This document shows positions 20,901 to 33,319 of a stretch of 64,000 nucleotides of DNA, piece by piece. Made by a program: the position numbers and the translations under genes. Below the pieces are notes generated by a model. That model did not search any database. It saw only the letters and a list, made by a program, of their open reading frames with translations, and was not told the origin of the DNA. The DNA is from Mycobacterium simulans. Its GTDB lineage: Bacteria > Actinomycetota > Actinomycetes > Mycobacteriales > Mycobacteriaceae. The stretch spans positions 543,286 through 607,285 of the forward strand of contig NZ_OCVX01000003.1 of assembly GCF_900232995.1 (NCBI RefSeq), given 5' to 3'. How positions within the stretch are numbered: position 1 is the stretch's first letter; each line of letters starts with the position of its first letter.

Positions 20901-23900
20901 GCAGCGGCAACATCGGTGACTTCAACGTCTTCTCCGGAAACCACGGCATCTACAACATCGGCCCAGGAAACCTGGGCAATTACAACATCGGCCTGGGCAA
21001 CCTGGGCAACTACAACTTTGGCTTCGGGAATGCGGGCAACGCGAACCAGGGCTTCGGGAACACCGGCAGCAACAACATCGGGTTCGCCAATACCGGCAAC
21101 AACAACATCGGCATCGGCCTCAGCGGCGATGGGCAGGTGGGTTTCGGGGCCTGGAACTCCGGCATTGGCAACACCGGCCTGTTCAACTCCGGCACCAACA
21201 ACATCGGCTTGTTCAACTCGGGCACCGGAAACGTCGGCATCGGAAACTCGGGCACCGGAAACGTCGGGATCGGCAACCCCGGCATAGGCAACACGGGTCT
21301 CGGGAACTCGGGCACCGGAAACTGGGGGCTATGGAATGCCGGCCTCGGCGATACCGGCATCGCCAATGCTGGCACCTACAACACCGGTGGCTACAACGCC
21401 GGCAGCACCAACACCGGTTTTGTCAACCCCGGCACCTACAACACCGGCAGTTACAACACGGGCAGCACCAACACGGGCAGCTTCAACGCGGGCGACTACA
21501 ACACCGGCTACTTCAACCTCGGCGACTACAACACCGGACTGGCAAATACGGGCAATGTCAATACCGGCGCCTTCATCGAGGGCAATTTCAGCAACGGCAT
21601 GTTCTGGCGGGGCGACTACCAGGGCCTATGGGGCGCTCACTATGAAATTTATGTCCCCGAATTCCCCGTACTGAACATGGACATCAATATCCCCATCAAT
21701 ATCCCCATCCACGCCAACCTCAACAGCCTCGCCCTCAGTGGATTCACCATTCCGGCGTTCAATATCAGTGCCATCGGCATTATCGACTTGAATTTCGGAC
21801 CCATCGTCATCCCGAGCATTACCGGTACGCTGCCGGTGATCGATATCAGCATCGGCGGACCAAATACATCAATTCCGATCGCGATCCGCAGCGGCACCGG
21901 CCCCGTCCATATTGTCTTCGTCGACATCCCACCGGCCCCAGGAATCGGAAACTCGCCCACCGGCACCCCTTCGTCCGGCTTCTTCAACAACGCCACCGGG
22001 GGGACCGTCTCCGGCTTCGGAAACTTCGGCGCCAACCTCTCGGGCTTCGGCAACACCAACGTCGGCAGCATCTTGGGAAGCTCGGGCGGCCAAAACTTCG
22101 GCTCGCTGCAGTCGGGCTGGGCAAACCTCGGCAACACCGTCTCGGGCTTCTACAACACCAGCCAAGCGAACCTCGCGACCGCGGCCCACCTGTCGGGCTT
22201 TGCCAACCTCGGCACGGACCTGTCCGGCCTGTTGCGCGGCCCGTCCGGGACGCCAATCCTCAACCTTGGTCTCGCCGACCTTGGGCAATTGAACATCGGC
22301 AGCGGAAACGTCGGCGACTTCAATTTGGGCAGCGGCAACATCGGCAGCGGCAACATCGGCTTTGGAAACGTCGGTAACAACAACTTCGGCAGCGGCAATA
22401 TCGGCAGTGGCAACTTCGGGTTCGGCAACGCCGGTCCGGGGTTGACGGCGGCGCTGAACAACATCGGCTTCGGCAACACCGGCAACACCAACTTCGGCTT
22501 CGGCAACACCGGAGACGGCAACTTCGGGTTCGGCAACACCGGCAACGGCAACATCGGCATTGGCCTGACCGGCAACAACCAGGTCGGATTGGGCCCGCTG
22601 AACTCGGGCATCGCCAATATGGGCTTGTTCAACCTGGGCGACAACAACGTTGGTATTGGCAACGCCGGCAACTTCAACCAGGGCCTCGCCAACGCCGGCA
22701 ACAACAACATCGGCTTGTTCAACACCGGCAACAACAACGTCGGCATCGGGCTCACCGGCGACAACCAATCCGGGTTCAGCTCGCTGAACTCGGGCTTCGG
22801 CAACACCGGCTTCTTCAACGCAGGCACCGCCAACACCGGATTGTTCAACTCGGGCACCGCCAACATCGGCCTGTTCAACTCCGGCACCGGCAACATCGGC
22901 ATCGGGAACATGGGCACCGGCGGCGTCGGCATCGGCCTGTCCGGCAACAACCAGATTGGAATCGGCGGCACCAACTCCGGCAGCTTCAACATCGGCCTGT
23001 TCAACTCGGGCACCGGAAACGTCGGTTTCGGGAACTCGGGCACCGGAAACTGGGGTATCGGCAATACCGGCACCGGCAACACCGGCATCGGCAATACCGG
23101 CACATACAACTCGGGCTTCTTCAACACCGGCAACTTCAACACCGGCATCGCCAACCCCGGCGACTACAACACCGGCCTGTTCAACATCGGCAACTTCAAC
23201 ACCGGATTCAGCAACCGGGGCGACTTCAACACCGGCCTGGCCAACACCGGAGACTTCAACACCGGCCTGGCAAACAGCGGCGACTTCGACACCGGCGGGT
23301 TCATCACCGGCAACATGAACAATGGCTTCTTCTGGCGCGCGGATGAGCAGGGCCTACTGGCCCTCAACTACACCATCAAGATGGAAAGGATCCCCGCCTT
23401 CCTCACGGTCGACGCCCCGATCAACATACCCATCGTCGGACACATCACCGACGTCAACATCCCCGGGGTCACCATTCCGCAAATCCCCGCCAGAGGAACC
23501 CTCGATATCGGCATCCTCAAGGGCACTGTCATCGCGCCCGTCGGTCCTATCAATCTCCACGGCGGCAGCTCCGCGGACCTGCCGACCACGCCAATCGTGA
23601 TCCACTTCGGCGCTGACCCTGCGGTGAATTTCAACATCGGCGCTCCCGACGGTTCAACCGTGGTGCACATCGGAGGCACCGCCGGCTTCGGCGACGGCTA
23701 CCTCACGCTCATCGACATCAAGCCGATGCCGGGCTTCTTCAACGCCACCCCGGTTCCGTCGTCGGGCTTCTTCAACTGGGGCACCGGCAACGCGTCGGGC
23801 TTCTTCAACTTCGGCAACAACTCGGGCTTCGCCAACTACACCATGGGGGCCATCGGAAACTCCGGCCTGCAGAACGTCGGTTCGATGCAATCTGGCTGGG

Positions 23901-25513
23901 CGAACCTCGGCAACAACATTTCCGGGTGGTTCAACACCGGCACGGGAACGCCGGCCAGTGTCTCGGGCCTGCATAACATCGGCAACGACCTAGCCGGTTG
24001 GTTCCGCAGCGGCCCCGACGCGACGACCTTCAGCTTCGGCTTGGCGGACCACGGATACTTCAACCTGGGTAGTGCCAACATTGGCAACTACAACATTGGC
24101 AACGGAAACATCGGCAGCTTCAACCTGGGCAACGCCAACATCGGCAGCAGCAACTTCGGCGGCGGCAACATCGGCAGCAGCAACTTCGGCGCCGGCAACA
24201 TCGGCAGCGGCAACGTCGGCTTCGGAAACTCCGGTCCCGGGTTGACTGCGGCTCTGCAAAACTTCGGCTTCGGCAACACCGGCAGCTTCAACATCGGTTT
24301 CGGCAACACCGGCGACGGCAACATCGGCTTCGGCAACACGGGCGACGGAAACATCGGCATCGGACTCACCGGCAACGCGCAGACCGGCTTCGGCGGCTGG
24401 AACTCCGGCACCGGAAACATCGGTTTGTTCAACTCCGGTACCAACAACATCGGTATCGGCAACTCGGGCACCGGAAACTGGGGCATCGGGAACACCGGCA
24501 GCTACAACACCGGCATCGGCAATGCAGGCACCACCAACACGGGCTTCTTCAACAGCGGCTTCGTCAACAGCGGCATCGGCAACTCGGGCAACTACAACAC
24601 CGGCTTCTACAACGCGGGCAACGTCAATACGGGCAGCTTCAACCCGGGCGACTACAACACCGGCGGCTTCAACCCGGGCAACTACAACACCGGCTACTTC
24701 AACACCGGCAACTCGAATACGGGCTTCGCCAACTCCGGCAATGTCAACACCGGCGCCTTCATCGCGGGCAACTACAACAACGGCTTCTTCTGGCGAGGCG
24801 ACTACCAGGGCCTAGGTGGTTTCCAGTACGAAGCCACGATGCAAGAAATCCCCTGGAACTACGACATCAGCGGCGACATCGAAATACCACTCACGGGCAC
24901 CATCAATGCCGTTACCCAAGAGGCGTTCACGCTCTCCGAGTTCCCGATCGACATCAGTCTGGAAGTCACGGTCTGCCTCATCTACATCCCCTTCGTCGGG
25001 TGCGTTCTTCACGTCACCTCCCCGCCGATACACATAACCACCGAACATGTCGGCCCCTTCGGCATCGGTACGAACGTGCTCAACCCCGAAACCCCGATCG
25101 ACATCACCTTCACGCAACCCATTGATTTCGCCGGCAACGGAACGGTGGGCCCCTACACCTTCGGATTTGGCTGGCAGCAGACCCCCGGGTTCTTCAATTC
25201 GACCACCAACCCGTCGTCGGGCTTCTTCAACTCCGGGTCTGGCGGCGCATCGGGCTTCTTCAACGACGCCCAGGGCGCCGTCTCGGGCTTCTGGAACGCG
25301 TTTACCGAGACTTCGGGCATGTTCAACGCCGGCGGCGTGGGCCTCTCGGGCCTGCAAAACTTCGGCACGCTGGAGTCGGGCTGGGCGAACTACGGCAACT
25401 TCATTTCGGGCTTCTACAACACGAGCGTACTGGACCTTATGACGCAGGCCTTTATCTCCGGCTTCGGGAACTACGGCAACGAACTCGCCGGCATCCTCCG
25501 CAGCAACGCCTGA
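14912..25513 (+). CDS. Giant PPE-MPTR family protein (PPE8-like)
   Basis: About 3533 residues. It begins [20 protein letters not shown], the standard start of PPE-MPTR proteins, preceded by AAGGGACAG as ribosome site. That makes the ATG at 14912 better than the open frame start at 14813. Residues 1-180 are the PPE domain, with the Pro-Pro-Glu at 8-10 and the helical bundle that normally pairs with a PE protein for ESX-5 export. The rest is NxGxGNxG pentapeptide repeats interrupted by six non-repeat, beta-rich inserts of about 80-120 residues, each followed by a [22 protein letters not shown] restart. It ends 3 bp from the convergent hspR stop. By position it corresponds to PPE8 (Rv0355c). Surface role is unknown. 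Confidence 0.93.
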   Translation: MSFAVLPPEINSARLLLGAGLEPMLNAAAAWEGLSNELGLAATQFSSVTSSLAGYSWQGPASVAMARAAAPYLGWLNAAAAQADQAATQVRVAAAAFEAALAATVQPAVISANRAQFVSLVISNLLGQNAPAIAAAEAQYEQMWAQDVAAMFGYYSGAAAAASALTPFVPGMPSLPAPAAGTPDALGALVQRIFGNLGFANVGVGNTGNANVGDFNIGSGNIGSNNIGSGNRGSNNIGFGNVGPSLTAGLSNIGFGNTGSGNIGFGNTGNNNIGFGNTGNNNQGIGLTGNGISGFEALNSGTGNIGLFNSGTGNVGIGNSGTGNWGIGNSGNSYNTGIGNSGDANTGFFNSGIASTGIANSGNYNTGSYNSGSNNTGGFNAGSYNTGYLNTGNYNTGFANSGNVNTGALIGGDNNNGILWRGDNQGWFYRQNGPGFGNTTTAFSSGFFNSGAGSASGFFNSGANNSGFFNSSQSTGIGNSGLANTGLQESGIFNSGNTVSGFLNTSLVAITTPAYVSGVFNTGNNMAGFFGGPVTFNIGLANKGAGNILANANAGYYNILGSGNVGNYNILGSGNVGNYNILASGNVGSHNIFGSGNVGSQNFGSGNIGSQNFGNANIGIFNIGSGNFGNYNFGPGNLGNYNIGFGNAGNYNQGFANTGNNNIGFANTGNDSFGIGLTGDGQFGIGALNSGTGNSGFFNSGTNNIGLFNSGTGNIGIGNSGTGNSGLLNAGIGSWGIQNPGTGNTGFGNAGSYNTGALNAGIFNSGFGNTGDYNTGLFNVGNTNTGSFNVGNTNTGGYNTGNINTGYFNPGDVNTGAFDTGNFNNGFLISGDNHGQISIDLSVTTPYVPIDEKYIIPVNNVMNFGGQVIEVTAAGTVFPKTYYLGGFFYFGPVILGGSTISLPNVTLAIGGPNVSIPITFQGAIESRTITFLKIDPAPGFGNSTTNPSSGFGNSGTGGTSGITNFGAGNSGFMNSGLGTAIGNSGLQNYGSLQSGWANLGNSISGFYNTSTANLATPANVSGLVNTGTNLVGVLRDNAGTLVNVGLADLGRLNVGSGNLGDFNFGGGNVGSQNFGSANIGSGNFGSGNIGSANFGFGNAGPGLTAALNNVGFGNIGSDNFGFGNTGDGNIGFGNTGNNNFGIGLTGNNQQGINFAGGLNSGSNNIGLFNSGTNNVGIGNSGNGNWGFGNSGSFNTGIGNAGNTNTGFFNTGMVNTGAANVGNYNTGWYNTGNANTGIANPGDYNTGLYNTGNYSTGFANQGNIATGAFLTGNETNGLMWRGDKEGQWGASYVIHIPEIPGHVDVTAPIDIPITAGFTNTVYSGISLADVHYGFEISPSVPLLTGVINSVTVPPVTATGPAVTFNIGIPGGSTKILIPATASVGPADWTVFNIPASTGYSNATTNPSSGFFNSGTGTVSGFGNVGANLSGFQNYGTAATSGFKNYGNLQSGVSNLGNTVSGLLNTGIGTPANVSGVYNIGTNLAGFFHNQVAGMSTFNAGLGNVGANNVGFGNVGDLNVGLGNLGTANFGSGNLGNFNVFSGNHGSYNFGPGNFGDYNIGLANLGSYNVGFGNAGSSNQGFANTGSNNIGFANTGNNNIGIGLTGDGQQGFGAWNSGSGNTGLFNSGTNNVGLFNSGTGNVGIGNSGTGNWGVGNAGNINTGLLNTGDVNTGFLNPGNVNTGIGNAGGYNSGSFNVGSFNTAGLNPGSYNTGYLNAGNYNTGFANPGNVNTGAFNSGSYSNGFLWRGDYEGLFGVDGVITIPDTPIPVNFHIPIYLNIPINGTLGVFTVIGFTIPSVTVDLTLFGVISFSNVVTVTPIFIPNIALALPPINMNIGTGPGPLIDIVATGGMLPIKIPTINIPAAPGIGNSTTTPSSGFFNSGSGTVSGFGNMGRNSSGFFNLTSGSSGISGVQNFGDLVSGFSNFGNTVSGFLNTGAPGLATPANVSGLGNIGNDIAGFFNNNPIANVGFANIGSANVGGGNIGTNNIGFGNVGSGNFGSGNIGDFNVFSGNHGIYNIGPGNLGNYNIGLGNLGNYNFGFGNAGNANQGFGNTGSNNIGFANTGNNNIGIGLSGDGQVGFGAWNSGIGNTGLFNSGTNNIGLFNSGTGNVGIGNSGTGNVGIGNPGIGNTGLGNSGTGNWGLWNAGLGDTGIANAGTYNTGGYNAGSTNTGFVNPGTYNTGSYNTGSTNTGSFNAGDYNTGYFNLGDYNTGLANTGNVNTGAFIEGNFSNGMFWRGDYQGLWGAHYEIYVPEFPVLNMDINIPINIPIHANLNSLALSGFTIPAFNISAIGIIDLNFGPIVIPSITGTLPVIDISIGGPNTSIPIAIRSGTGPVHIVFVDIPPAPGIGNSPTGTPSSGFFNNATGGTVSGFGNFGANLSGFGNTNVGSILGSSGGQNFGSLQSGWANLGNTVSGFYNTSQANLATAAHLSGFANLGTDLSGLLRGPSGTPILNLGLADLGQLNIGSGNVGDFNLGSGNIGSGNIGFGNVGNNNFGSGNIGSGNFGFGNAGPGLTAALNNIGFGNTGNTNFGFGNTGDGNFGFGNTGNGNIGIGLTGNNQVGLGPLNSGIANMGLFNLGDNNVGIGNAGNFNQGLANAGNNNIGLFNTGNNNVGIGLTGDNQSGFSSLNSGFGNTGFFNAGTANTGLFNSGTANIGLFNSGTGNIGIGNMGTGGVGIGLSGNNQIGIGGTNSGSFNIGLFNSGTGNVGFGNSGTGNWGIGNTGTGNTGIGNTGTYNSGFFNTGNFNTGIANPGDYNTGLFNIGNFNTGFSNRGDFNTGLANTGDFNTGLANSGDFDTGGFITGNMNNGFFWRADEQGLLALNYTIKMERIPAFLTVDAPINIPIVGHITDVNIPGVTIPQIPARGTLDIGILKGTVIAPVGPINLHGGSSADLPTTPIVIHFGADPAVNFNIGAPDGSTVVHIGGTAGFGDGYLTLIDIKPMPGFFNATPVPSSGFFNWGTGNASGFFNFGNNSGFANYTMGAIGNSGLQNVGSMQSGWANLGNNISGWFNTGTGTPASVSGLHNIGNDLAGWFRSGPDATTFSFGLADHGYFNLGSANIGNYNIGNGNIGSFNLGNANIGSSNFGGGNIGSSNFGAGNIGSGNVGFGNSGPGLTAALQNFGFGNTGSFNIGFGNTGDGNIGFGNTGDGNIGIGLTGNAQTGFGGWNSGTGNIGLFNSGTNNIGIGNSGTGNWGIGNTGSYNTGIGNAGTTNTGFFNSGFVNSGIGNSGNYNTGFYNAGNVNTGSFNPGDYNTGGFNPGNYNTGYFNTGNSNTGFANSGNVNTGAFIAGNYNNGFFWRGDYQGLGGFQYEATMQEIPWNYDISGDIEIPLTGTINAVTQEAFTLSEFPIDISLEVTVCLIYIPFVGCVLHVTSPPIHITTEHVGPFGIGTNVLNPETPIDITFTQPIDFAGNGTVGPYTFGFGWQQTPGFFNSTTNPSSGFFNSGSGGASGFFNDAQGAVSGFWNAFTETSGMFNAGGVGLSGLQNFGTLESGWANYGNFISGFYNTSVLDLMTQAFISGFGNYGNELAGILRSNA
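15520..25420 (+). repeat. Seven higher-order MPTR repeat blocks
   Basis: The coding repeat is hierarchical. The basic unit is 15 bp (NxGxG). Blocks of about 1.2-1.7 kb end in an R/S-G-D-N/Y-x-G marker followed by a non-repeat insert and a restart at the SSGFFNSG motif. Markers lie near 16175, 17400, 18750, 20145, 21612, 23338 and 24797. The first block has almost no insert. Inside a block the order of sub-motifs (GNVGxxNxGSGN, LTGxxQxGxGxxNSG, NTGxxNxGDYNTG) repeats, which points to growth by whole-block duplication. Confidence 0.8.
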
Positions 25514-25516
25514 TGA

Positions 25517-25891
25517 CTAACGACGCGGTTGCCAGACCACGAGGGCGGTGCTCTTGGGTACCACGGCGACCTCGCGGCGCTGGTTGGCGCGCAAAACCGC
25601 CAACTCCTCGGCCATTTCATGCAGCCTCGACTGCAGCGCGTCGACCTGATTGGTCAGCTCGATGATGCGCTTGATACCGGCGAGGTTGACCCCCTCGTTC
25701 TGCGAAAGGCGCTGCACCTCGCGCAACAGCTCGACATCATGCTGGGAATAGCGACGTCCGCCACCGGACGTGCGCTGCGGGCTGACCAGCCCGAGCCGAT
25801 CGTAAGTGCGCAGGGTCTGCGCATGCATGCCGGACAGCTCGGCGGCCACCGAGATCAAAAACGTCCGAGCTTCTTCGCGCTTCTTAGTCAT
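25517..25891 (-). CDS. hspR: Heat-shock repressor HspR (MerR family)
   Basis: A 124-residue MerR-type repressor that binds HAIR operators and uses DnaK as co-repressor. The N-terminal HTH contains AAELSGMHAQTLRTYDRLGL and the wing GGGRRYSQHDVELLREV, and a C-terminal coiled coil (about 75-105) mediates dimerisation. It is the last gene of dnaK-grpE-dnaJ1-hspR; its ATG overlaps the dnaJ1 stop by one base (TAATG). Two HAIR sites before dnaK and two before clpB show the regulon within this window. Its stop lies 3 bp from the end of the giant PPE gene. Confidence 0.95.
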   Translation of the reverse strand: MTKKREEARTFLISVAAELSGMHAQTLRTYDRLGLVSPQRTSGGGRRYSQHDVELLREVQRLSQNEGVNLAGIKRIIELTNQVDALQSRLHEMAEELAVLRANQRREVAVVPKSTALVVWQPRR

Positions 25892-27069
25892 TAGCGATTA
25901 CCTGCCCATCCGGCCCGCGGGTTAAACCCGCTGGACCGCTCGGCCGCCGCGTAGGCTTCGAGCGCCTCCTGAGCGGCACCTTCCAAGTTTGGCGGGACGG
26001 CCACCTTCACGGTGACGAGTAGGTCTCCGCTGCCGCCACTGCGTTTGGGAACGCCTCTTCCACGTACCCGCAGTATGCGGCCGTCGGCGGTACCCTTAGG
26101 CACCCGGACCCCGACGGTGCCGTCCAGCGTGGGCACCGAAAGTGTTGAGCCCAAAGCTAATTCGGTGAAGCTTACCGGAACGGTCACGGTGAGATCGTCA
26201 CCGTCTCGGCCAAAGACCTTATCGGGCCGCACATGCACTGTCACGTACAAGTCACCCGACGGGGCGCCACGCAGCCCAGCCTCGCCCTGCCCGGCCAACC
26301 GGATCCGCTGTCCGTCTTCGACACCGGGCGGGATCCGCACATTGATGGTGCGGGTACGGGTGGTGACGCCGGTGCCCTTGCACTCCTCGCAGGGGTGCTC
26401 GATGATCGAGCCACTGCCCCGGCAATCGGTGCATGGTTCGGAGAAGCCGAAAGCACCCTGGTTGCGGTTGATCACGCCCGAACCGTTGCAGCTGGGACAC
26501 ACCTTCGGGCTGGTGCCCGGCCGCGCGCCACTGCCGTGGCAGTTGGTGCACGGCGCCGGGCTGGTCAGCCGCAGCGGCATCGCCACGCCCTTGGCGGCCT
26601 CCACGAAATCCAGTTCGGTCTCGGTCTCCAAGTCGTTGCCACGCCGCGGCCGGCTGGGACGGGCGCTGCCGCCGCGCCCGAACAAGCCGCCGAACAGGTC
26701 ACCGATGTTGGTGCCGCCGCTTCGGCTGGCGGCATCGAACAAATCGTTGAGGTTGAACTCGGCGCCGTCGCCACCCATTCCGAAGCCGCTGAACCCTCCG
26801 CTGTCGAACCGACGGCCGCCAAAGCCGCCGCCGGCGAACAGCCTGCGCGTTTCGTCGTACTCCTTGCGCTTGGCGGGATCGGACAGCACGTTGTGCGCCT
26901 CCGAAACCGCCTTGAAGCGTTCGCCGGCGGCCGGGTTGTCGGGATTTGCGTCTGGATGCAGATCGCGCGCCAACTTGCGGTAAGCCCGTTTGATCTCTTC
27001 GGGGCTGGCATCAGAGGAGACGCCTAGCTCCTTATAGAAGTCCTTTTCGACCCACTCACGCTGGGCCAT
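25891..27069 (-). CDS. dnaJ1: Co-chaperone DnaJ1
   Basis: A 392-residue Hsp40 that delivers substrates to DnaK and stimulates its ATPase. The J domain is at residues 9-75 with the HPD triad (RDLHPDANP). A Gly/Phe-rich linker follows ([11 protein letters not shown]). Then come four zinc-binding CxxCxGxG modules: [24 protein letters not shown] and [10 protein letters not shown]-terminal peptide-binding domain closes the protein. The length fits M. tuberculosis DnaJ1 (about 395). It sits 43 bp after grpE and is coupled to hspR. Confidence 0.96.
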   Translation of the reverse strand: MAQREWVEKDFYKELGVSSDASPEEIKRAYRKLARDLHPDANPDNPAAGERFKAVSEAHNVLSDPAKRKEYDETRRLFAGGGFGGRRFDSGGFSGFGMGGDGAEFNLNDLFDAASRSGGTNIGDLFGGLFGRGGSARPSRPRRGNDLETETELDFVEAAKGVAMPLRLTSPAPCTNCHGSGARPGTSPKVCPSCNGSGVINRNQGAFGFSEPCTDCRGSGSIIEHPCEECKGTGVTTRTRTINVRIPPGVEDGQRIRLAGQGEAGLRGAPSGDLYVTVHVRPDKVFGRDGDDLTVTVPVSFTELALGSTLSVPTLDGTVGVRVPKGTADGRILRVRGRGVPKRSGGSGDLLVTVKVAVPPNLEGAAQEALEAYAAAERSSGFNPRAGWAGNR

Positions 27070-27112
27070 GTCGCGTCACCCCCTCTCACCCTCTCCCTGT
27101 TGATTCTGTGCC

Positions 27113-27789
27113 CTACTCACTCGCTGTGTCGGCGTTATCGCCCGTGTCGGCCTGCTCGGCTTTGGTTGTGTCCTCGGCCGCCTCGGCCGGCTCGGGAGAT
27201 TCCGGTTCGGCGGTGTCGCCGGCAACCGTGTCGACCACGCCTACCAGAGCGTGCCGCAGCACCTGTTCGCCCAACTGGTAGCCCTGCCGCATGACGGTGC
27301 CGATCACGGGCTTAGACCCCTGGCCGCCGTCGCCCTCGTGCTGAACGGCTTCGTGCAGCACGGGATCGAAATCTTCGCCCTCTGCGCCGAAGGCCACGAG
27401 GCCAAGCCCGGCAAACGCGCTGTCCAACTTGTCGGCAACCGACTTCAGCGGGCCCGACTCCAAATCGCCGTGCTTACGCGCCCGGTCGAGATCGTCCAGC
27501 ACACCTAGTAATTGGCTGACGACGGCGGCCTTGGCCCGATCCGCAGCCGCCTGCTGATCCCGCAACGCTCGCTTGCGGTAGTTGGCGAAGTCGGCCTGCA
27601 CTCGCTGCAGATCGGCGGTCAACTCGGCGACTTTGTCGTCCTTGCCCGCCGCCGGCCTGCCCGGCGCCGCCCCTTCCGGGGCCGTCCCCCCCGGCGTGGC
27701 GCCGGGAGGGACGTGCCGTACTTCACCTGTCTCGGGATCGATGCGCCGTTTGTCGGTGACCGTCACCTGTTCTGGTGGGTTGCTTTCCG

Positions 27790-27793
<4 letters not shown>
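27113..27793 (-). CDS. grpE: Nucleotide exchange factor GrpE
   Basis: A 226-residue protein that releases ADP from DnaK. The first 55 residues are Pro/Gly/Ala-rich and probably disordered. Then comes the long coiled-coil dimerisation helix containing [18 protein letters not shown]. The C-terminal beta domain has the GrpE signature around [19 protein letters not shown] and [18 protein letters not shown]. The tail is acidic. Its start overlaps the dnaK stop by 4 bp (ATGA), giving tight translational coupling. Confidence 0.96.
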
Positions 27794-29664
<1,871 letters not shown>

Positions 29665-29706
29665 GGTGAATCCTCCTGAGTATGTAGAGCTTGTTGCCAG
29701 CACTAT

Positions 29707-29782
29707 GCTGAGTGAACCTCGCTCAAGACTGCCCTGACCGGCGCCGTGATGTCAACCTAGGATTGAGTCTGGTTCGCTCAAC
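29707..29782 (-). promoter_or_regulatory. Two HAIR-type HspR operators upstream of dnaK
   Basis: The first lies at 29707-29727 with half-sites GCTGAGT and GCTCAAG around a 7-bp spacer. The second lies at 29762-29782 with ATTGAGT and GCTCAAC. Centre to centre they are 55 bp apart, wider than the 26 bp at clpB. Both match the HspR consensus layout, and the proximal site is 43 bp from the dnaK start codon. Confidence 0.85.
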
Positions 29783-30118
29783 TTGCTGCCCATGCTAACG
29801 GGGGTTGATCGGTTCTTGTTCCCGAGGGCTTTCGACTCGATGGGGCTCGCCGTTTAATTGCCTAGCGCAACAATTGTGCATAGCATGGTATGCGTACTCG
29901 ATACGACGGCTCCCGATGGCTTGCCCACGGGGATAAGGGGTCCCTCGGGCGATCCGTACCCACGAGGAGGACCGCGGCAGGCATGCAAATGGCAGGCATG
30001 CAAATGAAAAGGCAGTGCCCGCAGCTCTAGCCGGCGAATCCGCCTCATTGATCACCGAGTTGAACCGGACTTGCGCAAGCGAGCTGGCCGGGAGCCAACA
30101 CAGGGGTGAAGGAGCGCA
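29783..30118. other. Intergenic region with a perfect 15-bp tandem duplication
   Basis: No gene is convincing between the dnaK operators and the F420-type oxidoreductase. GGCAGGCATGCAAAT is present twice head to tail at 29976-29990 and 29991-30005; each copy holds the palindrome GCATGC. The open frames here are antisense shadows. A promoter for the gene at 30119 must lie here, but I see no clear -10 or -35. Confidence 0.5.
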
Positions 30119-30619
30119 ATGAGCTTGAGTGATCCGGGTCCGCTCCTCCGCTGGATGTTCCGGGCCCCAATTCGCTTGTACGACACCGGTTTCGGGTGGC
30201 TGCTGAGTAGGCGGCTGCTGTGTTTGACACACGTTGGACGGAAGTCGGGTCGCCGGTACCGTACCGTGCTCGAGGTTGTCGACACCAAGCCGACGGCCGG
30301 TGAGTACATGGTTGTCGCCGGGTGGGGCCCGTCGTCGGATTGGTATCGCAATATCGAGGCCAACCCCGCCATCGAGGTTGTCGTCGGCCGCCGCCGTTTC
30401 CGGCCGCAGCACCGCGTGCTCGACGAACCCGAAGCGATAACGGTCATCGCGGGCTATGAACGACGCAACCACTGGATCGGGCCGATCGTGCGTCGAGGGC
30501 TGAGCGCGCTACTCGGATGGCACTACGACGGCAGCGAGGACGCTCGACAACGTCTGGTCCGCCAACTCCCTGTCGTTGCTTTCCGGCCACGAAGCGAGCC
30601 GCACGAAGCTACCGGGTGA
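30119..30619 (+). CDS. Deazaflavin (F420)-dependent nitroreductase-family protein
   Basis: A 166-residue member of the Ddn/DUF385 family, split beta-barrel proteins that use coenzyme F420 to reduce varied substrates, quinones among them. The typical pattern is visible: CLTHVGRKSGRRYRT, then VVAGWGPSSDWYRNIEANP, which lines the deazaflavin pocket, and EVVVGRRRFRPQ. It is the first plus-strand gene after dnaK and precedes the P450 by 128 bp. It may provide redox chemistry to that cluster. The native substrate is not predictable. Confidence 0.82.
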   Translation: MSLSDPGPLLRWMFRAPIRLYDTGFGWLLSRRLLCLTHVGRKSGRRYRTVLEVVDTKPTAGEYMVVAGWGPSSDWYRNIEANPAIEVVVGRRRFRPQHRVLDEPEAITVIAGYERRNHWIGPIVRRGLSALLGWHYDGSEDARQRLVRQLPVVAFRPRSEPHEATG

Positions 30620-30747
30620 TGTCGTGTCATCGCACCCACGGTCGGGTCGCAACGTTCCGGTGACCGTTGCGTCGTCGGGGAGACCGTTCCGGCGGACGCC
30701 GCCTGGCCTCGGACTTCCTCTGTTGAAAACACTGCTGCCGGTGCGTC

Positions 30748-32115
30748 ATGACACTCGACACCACCCTGCCCCCGGGGCCACGGCTCCCCAAGTGGCTCCA
30801 GACCGTACTTATCCTCCGCTACGGGCCGCGCTTGGCGGCCACGTGCCGACGCCGCTACGGCAGCGTGTTCACACTGCGAATCGCGTCGATCGGCACCCTG
30901 GTGTATCTGAGCGACCCCGCCGACATCAAGAAGGTGTTCGCCGGCAACCCCAAGATTTTCCACGCCGGGGAGGCCAACTCGATGCTGCGCGGACTGCTTG
31001 GCGACAGCTCGGTGCTGGTCATCGACGAAGACGCGCATCAGGATCGACGACGGCTGATGCTGGCGCCGTTCCATCGCGACGCAGTCAGTCGCCAAGCCGC
31101 GGTGATGGCCGAAATCGCAGCGGCGAACGCTGCCGGGTGGCCGGTGGGTCGCGAGTTCGCCGTGGCGCCCAAGATGGCGCAGATCACGCTCGAGGTGATC
31201 CTGCGCACCGTCATCGGCGCCAGCGACCCGGCGCGGCTGGCCGCGCTGCGGCAGGTGATGCCGCGGCTGCTCACCATCGGACCATGGGCGAGCCTGGCGA
31301 TCGCCAACCAGAATCTGCAGCGCCACCGTCCGTGGCGAGGGCTGCAGCGGCGAATCGAGGAAGCGAACCGCCTGCTGTACGCCGAGATCGCCGAGCGCCG
31401 AAACGATCCCGACCTGGCCTCGCGCTCCGACGTACTGGCCATGCTGGTTCGCGCCGCTCACGACGACGAACGAACCATCACCGACCAAGAGCTGCGCGAC
31501 CAACTCATGACATTGCTCGTCGCTGGGCACGACACGACAGCGACGGGGCTGTCCTGGGCGCTGGAGCGACTGACGCGCCACCCGGCGACGCTGGCCAAGG
31601 CGATGCGGGCCGCGGAGGCAAGCGCGGCGGGCGACCCAGCTGGCGACGACTACCTCGACGCAGTGGCCAAGGAGACGCTGCGAATCCGTCCGGTCGTGTT
31701 CGACGTCGGCCGGGTGCTGACCGAGCCCGTCAAGCTGGCCGGCTACCGGCTGCCCGCTGGTGTCCTGGTCGCCCCGGCGATCGGCCTGGTGCACGCCAGC
31801 GCCGACCAGTATCCGAATCCGGACCGCTTTGACCCGGACCGGATGCTGGGCACCACGCTGAGCCCTTCCACTTGGTTACCGTTTGGCGGCGGCAACCGTC
31901 GCTGCCTCGGCGCCGCTTTCGCCATGGTCGAGATGCGAGTCGTGCTGCGCGAGGTTCTGCGCCGGGTCGAATTGAGCACCACCACAGCCCCCGATGAACG
32001 CGAAAGGTTAAAGCACGTCACCTTCGTCCCACACCGCGGCGCGCGCATCCGGGTCCAAGCCATTCGAGCCGATCAGGCGGCATCGCGCGCGACAGCGCGG
32101 CCGCGCACTTCGTGA
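30748..32115 (+). CDS. Cytochrome P450 (CYP137/CYP138-like)
   Basis: A 455-residue haem monooxygenase. Motifs are complete: the I-helix oxygen-activation segment LLVAGHDTTATGLSWALERL, the K-helix ExxR (KETLRIRP), and the haem-Cys loop FGGGNRRCLGAAFAM. The N-terminus is proline-rich (TTLPPGPRLPKW) without a clear signal anchor. The overall look is of the CYP137/CYP138 type found in mycobacteria. It stands at the oxygenase position of a gene set that otherwise resembles mymA (esterase, SDR, SDR, WS/DGAT, FadD), so a fatty or sterol-like substrate is likely. No ferredoxin gene is adjacent. Confidence 0.92.
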   Translation: MTLDTTLPPGPRLPKWLQTVLILRYGPRLAATCRRRYGSVFTLRIASIGTLVYLSDPADIKKVFAGNPKIFHAGEANSMLRGLLGDSSVLVIDEDAHQDRRRLMLAPFHRDAVSRQAAVMAEIAAANAAGWPVGREFAVAPKMAQITLEVILRTVIGASDPARLAALRQVMPRLLTIGPWASLAIANQNLQRHRPWRGLQRRIEEANRLLYAEIAERRNDPDLASRSDVLAMLVRAAHDDERTITDQELRDQLMTLLVAGHDTTATGLSWALERLTRHPATLAKAMRAAEASAAGDPAGDDYLDAVAKETLRIRPVVFDVGRVLTEPVKLAGYRLPAGVLVAPAIGLVHASADQYPNPDRFDPDRMLGTTLSPSTWLPFGGGNRRCLGAAFAMVEMRVVLREVLRRVELSTTTAPDERERLKHVTFVPHRGARIRVQAIRADQAASRATARPRTS

Positions 32116-32286
32116 GCGTTCAGCGCGACGAATTGTTGGGGTTGTCCTCGCCGAACAAAAGCACCTAAGAGTTTCGTCCATTCGCGACAAGCGTGCGTGG
32201 GCACGCCGTCGCTAACTTCCGTCAGGAGCAGAGCCGCCGCAGCGCGGACGTGGTTCGAAGCGGTCAAACGAAAGACGCGGAGTCCG

Positions 32287-33204
32287 ATGCCCGAAACCCC
32301 GAGGCGCCGAGCGGGCACGTGGGTCGCCGCCCATCTAGCGCAGCGTCTGCTGCCGCTCGTCCGCGCGCCGCGCAGCTTCCGTTTCGCCACCCGTCACGTC
32401 GCCAAACCGGCGAGGGTAAACGTGCCGACCCGCCACGGACCTGTCCGGTGCCTGCTCTACTGGCCGCATCCGGACGCCCCACTCGCGAAGACCAACGGGG
32501 ACGGACTTCCGATTGACCTACACCTGCACGGCGGCGCATTCATCGTGCGCAACCCGCGGCAAGAGGAGTACATCGCGCAATACATTGCGTCGGAGGCCGG
32601 TGCCGTGGTGGTGCTAGCCGACTATGCGACCGCACCTCAAGCTCGATACCCCGTGGCCGAACAACAGTGCTTCGACATCGCAGCATGGGTGCGTGCCGAA
32701 GCTCCGCACCGCGGTTGGGATGCGTCGCGGATGTCGGTCACGGGTGCCAGTGCTGGCGCAAAACTAGCCGTCAACGTGTGCCAACAGGCTTATCGTGCAG
32801 GGGATTTCGCACTGCGGGCAGCAGTGCTGGCGTTCCCGGTCGTCGACCTCACCCGCGCCGATCGAACCTCAATCAAGAAGCGCCCACGAATCTCACCGCG
32901 CATCCAGCGACTGGCCATCGACGCCTACGTCGTCGACCCGAACGCCCGCCACCAGCCGTTGGCGTCCCCCGTACTCGACGTCGACCTGGCGGCGGCGATG
33001 CCACCCACGCTCATCATGACCGGCGAGCTCGACACGCTCGGCCCCGAGGGCGACGATCTCGCGGCACAACTGTCTGGCCGCGGTGTCGCGGTTACCCATC
33101 ACCGTTTCGCGCACACGGACCACGGTTTCACCAGATCAGAAACCGATACCGCGCACGCGGCGATGAAACTCATTGGGGCCCATCTCATCCGGTACCTGCA
33201 GTGA
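32287..33204 (+). CDS. Alpha/beta hydrolase, HSL-family esterase (LipR-like)
   Basis: About 305 residues. It is a hormone-sensitive-lipase-type carboxylesterase with the oxyanion motif HLHGGAF near residue 80, nucleophile motif GASAG (the usual GDSAG with Ala for Asp), the Asp in GELDTLGPEGDDL, and the His in HTDHGF. The catalytic triad is therefore intact. The frame is open back to a GTG at 32197, but the ATG at 32287 (MPETPRRRAG) gives the usual length before HGG. It is in the same direction as the P450 and SDRs. The nearest relative I recall is LipR of the mymA operon. Confidence 0.87.
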   Translation: MPETPRRRAGTWVAAHLAQRLLPLVRAPRSFRFATRHVAKPARVNVPTRHGPVRCLLYWPHPDAPLAKTNGDGLPIDLHLHGGAFIVRNPRQEEYIAQYIASEAGAVVVLADYATAPQARYPVAEQQCFDIAAWVRAEAPHRGWDASRMSVTGASAGAKLAVNVCQQAYRAGDFALRAAVLAFPVVDLTRADRTSIKKRPRISPRIQRLAIDAYVVDPNARHQPLASPVLDVDLAAAMPPTLIMTGELDTLGPEGDDLAAQLSGRGVAVTHHRFAHTDHGFTRSETDTAHAAMKLIGAHLIRYLQ

Positions 33205-33319
33205 GCGCCGGGTCGAACGGACGCAACGATGGACCGTTGTCGCAGTGCCACAACCGGCGACCAACATTCTGGCGCTTTAGTACAGGCGGATCGTCGCGCC
33301 GTGGCCCTAGTTTGCTCCC

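Noticed and set aside
15520..25420. CRISPR-like regular repetition
   Set aside because: Repeats are short, in frame, 15-bp based and translate to NxGxG pentapeptides; there are no unique spacers of constant length.
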